A DNA stretch of 64,000 nt, taken from positions 124,001-188,000 of the forward strand of contig NC_050472.1 of the NCBI RefSeq assembly GCF_013373865.1. The letters are read 5' to 3'. The translations under genes were made by a program, and so were the position numbers. The stretch is from Monomorium pharaonis (lineage: Eukaryota > Arthropoda > Insecta > Hymenoptera > Formicidae). The notes below the pieces were generated by a model. It was not told the DNA's origin. It saw nothing but the letters and a program-made list of their open reading frames with translations, and made no database searches. Shown here one piece after another: positions 12,001-21,910 of this stretch (positions are counted from its first letter, which is position 1; every line of letters starts with the position of its first letter).

Positions 12001-13344
12001 TCTACGAAGATAAATTTAATTCTCTTTAACATTAGAAACTATATTAATGCTTTTAAATATATGTATCTAATTATATTTGCGATAATAGAAGAAAACACTG
12101 GTCTAAACATTTTTGCTGGAAACATTTGTTTTAGAGCAAAGGCTGCAACTCAAATAAATGAAAACAAAGTTTTCTAATTTTATTGTTGCATATTTTGCAT
12201 TATTTTACAATTTATTTAGAAATTTTGTTTGTTAAAGTCGCTATTAGTCTTCAAAATAACATGTCATTGTTTAAGGGTAACATAAGACATGTTATTTGAA
12301 GACCAATAACAATTTTAACAAACAATTAAAATTTCTCATGTAATTTACAAAATATTGCAAAATACACAATAAAATTAGTAAACATTTGTAATATGTACCT
12401 ACGTTTTATTTTTTGCAAAAGTTAGAGTTGAATTGAGTTGAGTTGCAGCTTTAGTTGTGTTGACGAGGCCCTTTGTTCTAAAACGAATGTCTCCAACAAA
12501 ATTAAAAAACATTCAGTGTATCTTTTATTTTTGACAAATTGTAATGGAGCAAACATTTGAAAACACCAATTTCTAATTAATATTCAAGAGAATTAAAATT
12601 ATTTCCACAGATAAATATGGATACTTTGTATAATACCGATTGTAACTTTAATAAAACATTGAAATTTCAATATTATTGTAAAAAAAGTAAAGGGCTGATT
12701 GTTTAAGAGTAAATTTTATTCTTTGCCTAACAATACAATAACATTTTATTTTCTAATTCTCTTTGATAATATACTATTAAGTACTCTTCTTTTCTTTAGC
12801 TATATACTATCATTATTTAACGGTTGAAAAACAAATTCCACCAGCAGAGGCGGACAAATTGGTGGAAAAAACTAGAAATATTTTAGCTAAATTTATATCT
12901 TCCTTAAAAGATTGTAAGCAATTTTGTTTCAAAATGCGACTATTACAGTTACAACTTTTTTATTGAGATGTTTTTGTACCGACATATTTATAATATAAAC
13001 ATTTTTCAGCGCATACATGTACTACAGAAAAAGAAACTCATGCAATGGATGAGGTTCTCAATTCAGAAGAAGAATTGGACATCGAACAAAACATTGAGCA
13101 AAATGTTGAATCGAATATTCAACGGGACACTGATGAATCGAACATCGACTCGTTAAGAATGGAAGAAGCTGCACAAGTGCCTAATGAGGAGACATCTACA
13201 TCGAATGAAAATGACAACGATCCGGACTTTGCTGTCCTTATCCCAGCCGAGTCATCAGACAGTGGTGGGTACAAATAAATATAATACTTATTTTTCGAAA
13301 CCACTTATACTTATCACAATTTCTTTTTTCCAGATTCTGTTTAA
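9068..13344 (+). CDS. BEN-domain coiled-coil protein, nine exons
   Basis: Exons 9068-9239, 9406-9530, 9751-9855, 9935-10208, 10319-10419, 11560-11779, 12800-12913, 13010-13264 and 13334-13344 join in phase into 458 codons plus stop, with GT-AG introns throughout (the donor after 10208 is weak). Residues 1-57 form a short N-terminal module beginning MYAYVRI. Residues 135-225 are a Lys/Glu/Gln-rich coiled coil. Residues 260-332 are a BEN domain (IHLGYGEYLP, FVRQIAICLF, LETLLNSTVTG, then ALD..KILAIK). The tail from residue 371 is acidic. BEN domains bind DNA and mediate protein contacts in the nucleus. The gene is intact although the partner transposase has frameshifts. The frame is open upstream of the chosen ATG, so the start is uncertain. 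It may serve as the element's subterminal-repeat binder, by inference. Confidence 0.85.
9557..9711. mobile_element. 155-bp MITE in BEN intron 2
   Basis: Perfect to near-perfect inverted arms of about 55 bp, beginning GCCTTGTTCGTTTTGTCT, flanked by TA on both sides (9555-9556 and 9712-9713). It lies wholly inside intron 2 of the BEN gene and leaves both splice sites untouched. The close match of the arms suggests a fairly recent insertion. Confidence 0.8.
10420..11559. other. BEN gene intron 5, AT-rich
   Basis: Intron by splice-site and phase logic. I see no coding sequence in it; a possible acceptor at 10477 leads to a stop after 14 codons and was not used. Confidence 0.6.
12096..12519. mobile_element. 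CACTG-ended inverted-repeat element in BEN intron 6
   Basis: Starts CACTG and ends CAGTG, with long imperfect arms that pair almost to the centre, including a tight hairpin at 12228-12324. CACTG ends recall animal CACTA-type elements, but no matching flanking duplication is visible. It lies in the intron between the BEN exon and exon 7. Confidence 0.55.
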
Positions 13345-13769
13345 ACCGTGAAGGTTTTGGGACATTTTAGTGTCAAGAGTCAAGATTATATTTATATCTA
13401 TTATAAATATTAAGTGTTTTTATTTAACATTTTATTTTTACATTTTTTATTTTTACAAGTATCTTTTGTTTAACTTTATCTGATTTTTTATGTTTTGTTT
13501 GATTATAATTTTTAATCGAAAGTTTTTTATTAATACTTTATGTTAGATACTTGATTATTAATATTAATGTTATTTTTTGTTTTTTTATAAATTTTAATTG
13601 GTATTTTTATTTGTAATATTAATAAAAGTTATAGTAACAATTATATGTATGGTAAATAAAAAGTATAGTAATTATATAGTAAATAAAAAAACGTTTATCT
13701 ATAACCATTGAAATTTATTATCCTTTCCTATTTTCATAAAATTGTGTGTGTGTGTGTGTGAGTGAGTTT
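13345..13769. other. 3' flank of the BEN gene
   Basis: AT-rich, no gene. A clear AATAAA lies at 13621-13626 and is a candidate polyadenylation signal. A short GT microsatellite runs at about 13745-13760. Confidence 0.45.
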
Positions 13770-14010
13770 GGTCATTACGGGATTCATTGGAATTTAAAAC
13801 AATAATTTTCTAAACCATCTAATGCCATACAATTCCATAACCTCTACGGATTCCATAGGATTGAATGGGATTGAAAATTTCTTTTTTGGATTCCATGGGA
13901 TTAGATCATCTCATTTCGAATCCCATCTAATTCCATCTAATTCCGTCAAAAAAGGAATTCAAAGGTATTAAAAATTTTTAATACCTTTGAATCCTTTTTC
14001 GTTTGCTGGG
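13770..14010. repeat. Right subterminal repeats and terminus
   Basis: Contains repeated GGATTCCATRGGATT, AATTCCATCTAATTCC and CATCTAATGCCATACAATTCC words and a palindrome GAATTCAAAGGTATTAAAA with its inverse. It ends in the inverted terminus GATTCCTTTTTCGTTTGCTGGG-type sequence. It mirrors the vocabulary of the left end (2157-2700) and defines the element's right edge. Confidence 0.75.
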
Positions 14011-14012
14011 AG

Positions 14013-14978
14013 GGTATCAGATCCAATATTCGATCAAAATTGTCAAAGGAACATTTTGCTGCTAATCAAGAAATTGTGATGGATGTCAATATTGATGGAA
14101 TGAAACCCTTTCCGCAGAGTCATTCTCAAAAAGAATTTTGGCCTATTTTGGGGAATTTTGCCAATCAGGATGCACCATTTATTATAGCAGTATTTTATGG
14201 TGACGGCAAACCTAATAACTTGAATCTATTTCTGGAAGAATATGTTGCAGAAGTGTCTGATCTTCAAGAAAATGGTTTTGAATTTAATGGGACTATTTAT
14301 CCGTTTAGAGTAAGAAATTATATTCTGGACGCCCCTGCTCGAGCTTTCATCAAATGCTGCATCGGGCATGGTGGAACTTTTGCCTGTGAAAAGTGTTGCG
14401 TCAGAGGTTGCAGGTATAGAGGTCGCGAAATTTTTATTGATATGAATGCCAATCTTAGATCTGACGAATCATATAATGCCAGAGAAAACCCTGAACATCA
14501 CACTGGTGCGTCACCATTAGAAAGGATTGGAACTGGAATGGTCTCCCAATTCAGACTGGACAGTATGCATTTAAAAGATCAGGGTGCTTTTAAGAGGTGG
14601 TTAAAATTCTTATTGATTGTTCGGGGTAATTTTACTTGGTCCGATGCAACTCTTAGGGCTGTGTCAGATGCTCTTGTGGAATTGGCCCCGCATACTCCCA
14701 GAGAATTTAATCGCAAACCCACACAACTTGAGAGATCAGGTAATAAACTAAAAGCTCAAGAACTCAGGAGAATTGCACTTTACGATGGGGTAAAGATTTT
14801 CAAAGATCACCTTGCTCCTGCACTGTATCAGAATTTTTTATTATTTTATACCGCAACATACATTCTATCTAGTCCTCATTTGCTTAACCGATATGTTGAT
14901 ATTGCGGAAGAGATACTGAGAGAATTTGTTACTCATTCCATTCAAATATTTGGACGAGAATTTGTAGTTTACAACATA
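14013..14978 (+). pseudogene. Outer Tnp2-like transposase, core part
   Basis: An open frame continuing the piece that ends at 2156. It carries the Tnp2 core: VMDVNIDGMKPFPQS (DG motif), KEFWPILG, GDGKPNNLNLFLEEY, then ILDAPARAFIKCCIGHGG with zinc-ribbon-like CEKCCVRGCRYRG, then HHTGASPLERIG and DSMHLKDQGAFKRWL. The frame ends at VVYNI, where a CCCAG-ended element interrupts it at 14979. It is only distantly similar to the transposase at 3287-5763: same family, different element. Reading in from 14013, the first codons join in frame to 2156 once one AG is removed. Confidence 0.85.
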
Positions 14979-15188
14979 CCCAGAGAACATTATGACGTCT
15001 TAAAGACGTCTAAAAGACGTCTTATATTTCTATAAGACGTCTTATAAAACTATCAGAAAGACGTCTTTTAGACGTCTTTAAGACGTCTTATGACCCGATT
15101 TAAGACGTTTTTAAGACGTCTAAAAGACGTCTAATTTTTTTTATTTATGACGTTTTTGAGACGTCTTATATAAAAATTATTTTAGACA

Positions 15189-15358
15189 TCCCTGGCGAAA
15201 AAATTTCTACAAAATTCTAAAAAACTACAAAAATTTACAAAAATGTTCCAATTCTGGCATTTTTTTGTAGTTTTTACAGAAAAATGCTAAATTTGAAACA
15301 CACTTTTGTAAATTTTTGTAGTTTTTTAGAATTTCGTAGAAAATTTTTCCACCAAGGA
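15189..15358. repeat. CCCTGG hairpin inside the GACGTC element
   Basis: Inverted arms starting CCCTGGCGAAAAAATTTC and ending in the mirrored AAATTTTTCCACCAAGG. The ends resemble the CCCTGG-ended MITEs at 17286 and 21511, so this is probably a small secondary insertion of a related family. Confidence 0.55.
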
Positions 15359-15664
15359 TTCCAAAAGCTAGGTTTATTATTTTTTATTTTTTATTATTTT
15401 AAACAAAATACTTTATATTTATATTTCATTATTTTTATTTTATTATTAAGATAAGTTTTTTTATAAATAAAAAATTTTATATTATATATTTCAATTTTAT
15501 TTCATGTTTTCGTGATTGGAAATTACAGAATTTTACAAAGATACTGGATTCAGTCACATATTTTACAGCAACTTAAGCGCAACACTATTATCGTCCGGTT
15601 TATTAATTGTCAAAAACTGTTGTCAGAAATGTTGTCAGAAAGGTTAATTATTTCCAATAACAGC

Positions 15665-15800
15665 CTACACACGCGATACGTACGAGAGTTAAAAAGTTGT
15701 GTTGTATTAACGTATCCACACTCGGCTGCGTTACACAGCAAACCGGGACAAAACGTCCCAACACACACGCGATACGTGCAAGAGTTCAAAAATTGATACG
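15665..15800 (+). repeat. Short direct repeat GCGATACGTRCRAGAGTT
   Basis: Two diverged copies of a block with ACACGCGATACGT and AGAGTT lie about 100 bp apart in the middle of the GACGTC element. The centre of that element otherwise shows no gene. Confidence 0.4.
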
Positions 15801-16076
15801 GGATAAGCACGTCGATCGACTTGATCGCATCACACGGCAGATTTGGTTATGTGCGTCATTCGACGTCTTAAAAACGTCTTTCTCAGACGTCGTAAAGACG
15901 TCTAAATGGCGTCTCAAAGAATATGTCTTAAAAAGACGTATTTTAGACGTCTTAAGAGAGACGTCTAAAATAAGACGATTTTAAGACGTCATAAAGACGT
16001 CTTTTAATAAAGTCTCAAAGACGTCTCTTTTAAGACGTCTTAAAGATGTCTTTTAGACATGCGTGTTGTCTGGGTA

Positions 16077-16652
16077 CATAGTCTAATTCATTTGGCTGAA
16101 GAGTGCCGACAACATGGTGTACTTGACCATTTCAGTGCATACAAATTTGAGAATCATCTGGGTATAATTAAGCGCAGTCTCCGGTGTCCTTATCAACCTT
16201 TGCAACAGGTTGCTAATCGAGATTCAGAGGCTAATGGGGAGCTCAGAAGAACTGTCAACAAAACACTAGGTCCTCAAGAAATCTGCTTGAGTAAAAAACA
16301 AGAAACTCCAGCTGGGATTTTAGAAAATCATTACAGCATGATAAGGATTTGTGACATGACTCTTGCTGTAAACGAAGCTGACTGCTGCTTTGTGACTAAT
16401 CATAATGATATCATAATCCTGACAAATATTATCCACACTCCTCAGGGATATATTAGATTGGCCGGTCATCGGTTCACACGTATGACAAGTTATTATGAGT
16501 TTCCCATAGACTCTGCCGACATAGGTATTTATAGTGTTTCTAAATTGAGTGACCGAGAACAGCTTTTTCGTCTCTCAGACGTTGTTCGTAAATGTTATCT
16601 TATTCCAGATGGAAATATATATTTGTGTATACCACTTACCCACTCCTCGTAA
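16077..16652 (+). pseudogene. Outer Tnp2-like transposase, C-terminal part
   Basis: The frame resumes at 16077 with HSLIHLAEECRQHG and YKFENHLGIIKRSLR, the usual C-terminal block of Tnp2/DUF4218-type transposases. It ends LCIPLTHSS and stop at 16650-16652. The minus-strand transposase at 3287 ends in a comparable way. Together with 1905-2156 and 14013-14978 it forms one interrupted gene. A DUF4806-like gene begins only about 95 bp further on. Confidence 0.85.
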
Positions 16653-16746
16653 TGTTCTGGTATGTAACGTGATTTAATCAACTCATTCATTTTATAGGAA
16701 TAATTATTGCTCTTATATAAGTTAATGAAAAATTTACTTTTATTTC

Positions 16747-16982
16747 TTGCAGTATTCCGTTGTTGTATTTACTGAGGAAGATACAGTCGACGTAGTAGCC
16801 ACCAAATGGATAACAGATAATGGCACGGCAGTGTACTGGCCACCAACTAATAAAGGACAGTCAATATCAAGGCTTGTGATGGGGCTTGTTGTTCCTAATA
16901 ATGACTGGAAGAAATGCCCAGTGATAGTAGAACATAGTTACAGTATGTATGACTTAATTTAATTTTTAATTTCTAGTTCGAA

Positions 16983-17018
<36 letters not shown>

Positions 17019-20000
17019 GTTATTCCACATAACTGTTATCTGAAGTAATGATATGAGATAATTATTGTAAAACATTAGATTAAGATAACAGCAGAAATTT
17101 TGATTATTTATATAAACGATTAAATTACAATTTAAAAAATTTAATTAATTTATTCTATTTACTTATTTACTTGTTTATTTTATTTTTTTGTTTACATTAA
17201 ATTTTAGCTGAAAATATTAATTCTTGTTTTTTCTCTCTTGTTTTTGTTTCGAATAAACAGTTAATCATAATTACATTTAAATTTACCCTGGTAAAAATAT
17301 AAAATCAAAATGTAAGTAAAATGTAAAGAGAGAGTAATAGAAGCGTTAAAAAAACTTCTATTACTTTCTTTACATTCCATTTACGCTTTGATTTTATATT
17401 TTTATCAGGGTATAGTAAAATGTAGTTGCTACTTCTTTTAAGTGCCAAAAATGTGAAAATATATTACTGTTATCCAGATAGGAAAATATGCAAAAAAATT
17501 TTAGTAGCATTAAACTTTTTTAATGTAATTTTTAATATATTACGTCATAATTGTAAATCTAATTTAAAAATCATTAATTCTAGATTTAATTTTGTCTTAT
17601 GTACAGCAATTTTTTTAATTGGATGTTGAAAATAAATACTTATATAACTACCCAGATAGCCAAATAAAGGCAACGTGTTGTTATTTTGCTGTCACTTATT
17701 CCCTATTAATTTTATCAAACTAAAGCCAAGGTGTTTCCTCAAACTGTCTGTTGTTCTGACATCATGTAAAATTCTACATTAGAATTCAACAAACTGACGG
17801 CAAGTTGTCAACATGCATGCACAATTGCTGTCAATGTGACAAGTTTATTATTCTTCAATGCATGCACTTATAATTTTATAAACTCATGAAGGTTATTTGC
17901 TCTCCTGATGTTAACTTCGTTCCACGTTAAATTACAATGACAGCAAATTGTGGGCAAGTTCACAACATGCATGCAGTGCATTAATTTACCCGATATGCTT
18001 AATCTCGCTTGGCTATCTGGGTATAATATAATGTAGAATTATCTTAGCACAATTAAAACTGAGTATATTTCAGAAAATTTTATAATGTACAAATTGTTGG
18101 AAAACAAAAGGAAATCATTACATCATAAATTGTGCAATTATTATTTAAATGTTTTTAAATGAAAATTTTACACAAAAATTTGAAATAATATGCATAAAAC
18201 ATAATATTATTTTAACATTACTTCTAAATATTTAATAAAAAGTTCAATAAATTATTTATGAAAGATTTAGAAATTATAATTACAAACTGCTTTAGAGCAG
18301 AAAATATTATTTACGCTGTTATATATGTAACAATTATTGCGAAAATTCCTGTCTTGGTATTTACTTTGCCTAGGTATTTATTTTTAATAACAATAAAGTC
18401 TATAAATTTAAAAAGAATAAAAAAATAAGAAAGATAATAGAAAAAGTTATCTAGATTAATTACTTAAATAATACTCTATATTATACAAATTTTATAATTA
18501 TAATAAATTTAAGCTTTGTCTACCTTTTTGTAGAAACTTATAATGTAGCTCGGACAGCAGCCATGAAGAAGGCTGATACAGGCGAAGTTTTAGATTCGGA
18601 AGTAACGGATAAAGAAAAGGGAAGAGGCAAACGACGTATTACAAAAGCAAAACATTTTGATGATACTGATGAAGATATGGATAATGTAAACGCTGTTCTA
18701 AATTATAGAAAAAAGAAAAAGAAAGCCATTGTGTCTAGTGAGTCTGATGATGACAGAAGATCACTGCCTGCTGCAGAAGTAAGTGGGATTAGAGAAAAAT
18801 TAAAAGCGCTTCAACAGAGAAATGCATCAACCTCAAAAGATGTCTGTTGCATTATCTACACGAAAGAAGAGTAGCTCTGGATATGATACGTTGGCGAAGG
18901 AAAATATTCCTGCAACGGTATTCAATGAATCACAAAAGAAGCAAATTAAAGCAACTTGTACCAAATTGATAAGTGATAATAAATTCAGTCCAACGAAAAA
19001 CCTTGGTGAAGCATCTTCTTTATATAAAACTGTCGTAGATGATGATAAGTATTCATCAGATTCAGTCGCATCAACAGAATACTCCGTTTTATACCCAACA
19101 AAATACATTTTTGGATACATCAAAGGAGAAAATTTCAAGAAATTTCATGTCGTTACAGAACAGTGAGTTTATACAGATTTATACCGATTTCTTAAATGCA
19201 TCTTAGAAAAAGAATTCTATTAACAGCCTATTTTTCTTAATACAAGATTTGTTTGTTTCTAATACAAGGAATAAATTGTTTTAGCCAATTCATCCGAATC
19301 AGTATATTCGGGATCCAGTGTCGAAATGGTGAAAATGGAATTACTCCATGAATTGAACAGTAAGTTGGATTTTATCATGATTCAAAATCAGCGACTCATG
19401 AAGAAGCTATATCCGGAAGAAATTGCGCTCAAGAGACCTAATAATTTTCCATCTCTCCCACTTCAATCTGAGGATGATTTCGAAAATTTCGAAAAATTCT
19501 TGCAAAGTGAAATTAATTTCATCAGCACAGTTAATAATTTTTTAAATTTGTCTACTTATAAGAAATTGTTCAAGAACGTTATAACTTATTTTAACTTTTC
19601 TTCTTAGGTGGATTTTTTCCATTCGCTTGTTCTTGATTGTGTGATGGAGGGAAAGGCAACAGGAAAATTAATGAGACGATGTATATCGAACCGTCTCTCC
19701 AAAATGATGAGTTGGAGTGGGACCAACAAAACAAAACTTAACTTCCAGAAATCAAAATTAAAAGAAGTAATATTTTGTGAGTATTATTTTAATTAATGCT
19801 TGTAAATGTTTTTTTGTCTCAAGTTCTTCTAAAGTTTTGTCTAAAATTTCTAGCCTTGAAATAAAAATATGATTATAATTAAAATTAATTATATTTGTAT
19901 AATTAACTGTTTATATTCGAAGAGAATTTTAGTAAAAAAATTACATTTCTGTATATAAATCCAATAAAAGTTAATACAGTTTTAATTTAATTCTTAAATA

Positions 20001-20451
20001 CTTTATGCCGTTGCGTTATAGCGTGAAATTGAGAAATAATTTAGTTTTAAATTTTTTAATAAATAATGAACATAAAATTTTTAACGTTTTTAAATCTAGA
20101 TCTTTTTTAGTGCATAGGAAATGTAAAACGACATAAAAGTTCAAAATGCGCGGTCTCTTTTTCCGCGCAGTCCAATGGTTTTTAGCCCAAAAGTGATTAA
20201 TTCTGAACTTTTGTATCGTTCTAAATTTCCTGCATTGTGAGTTTGAAAAAAAATTGAGCAATATTTAACATTCTCTTTTCTCTATGGTTCTCCTTTCTTT
20301 TTTCTTTTTTTTCCCTCAAGCTCAATATTCATACAATCCATATTTTTCAGGTTCACTTCTCAAGTTGTATCCTGGTAGTAAACTCTTAGAAGCCGAGGCT
20401 ACTATGAAAAGATGGTTAAACACGAATGCACAGCGCTTGGTCATCGATTAA
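16747..20451 (+). CDS. DUF4806-like accessory protein, five exons
   Basis: Exons: 16747-16942 (MQYSVVVFTEEDTVDVV..., a short N-terminal module), 18534-19162 (basic and acidic linker with KGRGKRRI and SSESDDD), 19285-19529, 19608-19776 and 20351-20451. The last three carry a heptad-like helix followed by a region resembling DUF4806: MSWSGTNKTKLNF, then KEVIF, then EAEATMKRWLNTNAQ, ending RLVID and stop. A one-base shift lies near 18838, and the phase between 19162 and 19285 also does not fit. So it is either broken or mis-sequenced. Proteins of this shape are common in ant genomes. Its position right after the outer transposase suggests that it is that element's second gene. An upstream start exon is possible because TTGCAG precedes 16751. 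Confidence 0.7.
16984..17017. repeat. (CA)n microsatellite
   Basis: About 17 CA units in the first intron of the DUF4806-like gene. Confidence 0.95.
17286..17410. mobile_element. 125-bp CCCTGG MITE
   Basis: Inverted ends CCCTGGTAAAAATATAAAAT and its mirror, ending ATCAGGG, flanked by TA on both sides. Almost the entire element is a palindrome. It shares ends and the GTAAAGAGAGAGTAATAGAA core with the copy at 21511-21733. It lies in intron 1 of the DUF4806-like gene. Confidence 0.85.
17651..18021. mobile_element. 371-bp CCCAGATAGC element, ATGCATGC word
   Basis: Ends CCCAGATAGCCAA and its inverse TTGGCTATCTGGG, flanked by TA (17649-17650 and 18022-18023). The interior repeats AACATGCATGCA or TGCATGCA at three places, plus several GACAGCAA-like words. 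It has no coding potential. Same terminal grammar as the GACGTC element, different internal word. Confidence 0.8.
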
Positions 20452-20622
20452 TTCTTCGTGTTTTTTTAAAATATTTGCGATTATGCTTACAGCTTTATTT
20501 TTAATCAATAATTTTGTGATATTTGTAAATTTAAGATTTTATTTATACAATTTCTATTTTTTTTATATACGGAATGAATCTTAAGGGCTGTTCTAAATTT
20601 TTTTTTTTTCGGGAAATAGATT
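20452..20622. other. 3' flank of the DUF4806-like gene
   Basis: AT-rich with long T runs. No convincing right terminus of the outer transposon was found here. Confidence 0.3.
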
Positions 20623-20789
20623 CCCAGATAGCACAGAGTTAAAAAAGAACTCAATTATATGTCACTAATTATAAATTCTTTTTGAGATGCAAAAAAAGTT
20701 CTTTTTACAAAAAGAACTCTTGCATCTCAAAAAAAATTCATAATTGATGACATACAATTGAATTTTTTTTGAACTCTCTGTGTTATCTG
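20623..20789. mobile_element. 167-bp CCCAGATAGCACA fold-back element
   Basis: Starts CCCAGATAGCACAGAG and ends in a diverged inverse (CTCTGTGTTATCTG). The arms pair nearly throughout, with GAGATGCAA repeated in opposite orientation near the centre. The right end lacks the last bases and no TA is seen, so it is an older copy of the CCCAG class. Confidence 0.7.
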
Positions 20790-21044
20790 ATTACCAATTG
20801 TAAACTTAATTCACAACACATGTACGACATATGTATGTGCATATGCCGTACATGTGTGTATAAAGATGTTACAGTCGGTAATTTATTCTATAGTAAAAAA
20901 TTGAAACAGTCGTTAAAATTCATGTATATGTTTCTTTTTGTTTATATATTTTATTGATGAAATTATTTTGAAAAATTGTTTTGTTTGTATTCATTGCATT
21001 TTATTAAATAAGTTTAAGAGATTACAATAAGTTTGAGAGATTCT

Positions 21045-21222
21045 GGGGCTCGATTCTTGAATTTATTCGCAAGAGAAACGTATTTGCAAATTCTGTTCTT
21101 ACAGAAAAGTTAGAAATTTATTGGCTATCGTATGGCTATTAACCAATAAACTTACAACTTTCTGTTAGAGCGAGTATTTGCGTATACGTTTCTTTTGCAA
21201 ATGACTTCAAGAATCGGGCCCC
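21045..21222. mobile_element. 178-bp MITE, GGGGCTCGATTCTTGAA ends
   Basis: Inverted ends GGGGCTCGATTCTTGAA and TTCAAGAATCGGGCCCC, with further pairing in GCAAATACG-type words. A fragment with the same end (GAGGCCCGATTCTCGAA) occurs at about 30342 inside another element. Confidence 0.75.
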
Positions 21223-21510
21223 TGTAACTTTTCTACAGATTTAAAAGATATTGTACTGTATGAGATATATATATAACACGCAGATGGTTTATTAAAAATA
21301 AAGCGATTACACTTGAGACTTATTACTTATTGTATTCTTTATCGTGACCGCGACACACATATTATGTTTGTGCAATAGTTTCTATCTATTTAGGCAAACC
21401 TGCATAATTACATAACCATATAAGTAAAGAAAATAATTCAATTGCATTTCTATTATAAATTGTGATTGAAATTTTCTTTATGACTACAATTATGTAGCTA
21501 TACAAGTTTA

Positions 21511-21733
21511 CCCTGGTGAAAATGTAAAATCGGAGCTTAAGTCGAATGTAAAGAGAGAGTAATAGAAGCGTTAACAAACTTTCTATAAAACGTAAATTGA
21601 AACAATGAAATGTTAACGCTTTTTTTACATTTTAATGTTTCAATTTACACTTCGTAGAAGGGTAATTAGTTAACGCTTCTATTACTCTCTCTTTACATTC
21701 GACTTACGCTCCAATTTTACATTTTCGCCAGCG
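21511..21733. mobile_element. 223-bp CCCTGG MITE, second copy
   Basis: TA-flanked, with ends CCCTGGTGAAAATGTAAAAT and the mirrored ATTTTACATTTTCGCCAGCG. The core GTAAAGAGAGAGTAATAGAAGCGTTAA matches the 17286 copy, but an extra block of about 100 bp, itself palindromic, lies in the centre. Confidence 0.8.
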
Positions 21734-21754
21734 TATGTATAAATTCATATAAAA

Positions 21755-21901
21755 TAGTCAATGTGATGTTATTTTGACGTCCAAATGACATCAAAAATTG
21801 GTCAATATTGAGGGACTGATTGACGTCAAAATGACTTTGTTTTATTTGACCTCAAGTTGATGTCAGTTTGATGTCATCTTGACTAATATGTGTTGCTTGG
21901 G
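21755..21901. repeat. TTGACGTCAA-word element, right end CTTGGG
   Basis: Repeated TGACGTCAA, TGACATCAA and TTGATGTCA words, ending GTGTTGCTTGGG. This looks like a diverged end of the CCCAG class (inverse CCCAAGCAACAC). The left limit is not clear. Confidence 0.5.
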
Positions 21902-21910
21902 ATTGTTCAA

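Larger units (their letters stand above)
2157..14010. mobile_element. Two-gene Tnp2/BEN DNA transposon, 11,854 bp
   Basis: The ends are inverted copies of CCCAGCAAACGAAAAA followed by RGATT (2157 onward, and reading in from 14010). The flanks repeat AG (2155-2156 and 14011-14012). Deleting the element plus one AG joins two halves of a transposase gene in frame, which supports both the boundaries and a 2-bp target duplication. Inside are subterminal repeats of ATTCCAT/ATTGAAT type at both ends, a minus-strand Tnp2-like transposase (3287-5763) and a plus-strand BEN-domain gene (9068-13344). The 2-bp duplication and transposase type fit the broad CMC (CACTA, Mirage, Chapaev) group. The termini do not read CACTA, so the exact family is open. 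Confidence 0.8.
14979..16074. mobile_element. 1,096-bp CCCAG element built of AAGACGTCTT
   Basis: Ends CCCAGAGAACA and TGTTGTCTGGG, flanked by TA (14977-14978 and 16075-16076). Deleting it with one TA rejoins the transposase frame so that it reads YNIHSLIHLAEE, a conserved family block. Dozens of copies of the palindrome AAGACGTCTT and variants fill about 14990-15180 and 15860-16060. No transposase is encoded, so it is non-autonomous. Confidence 0.9.
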
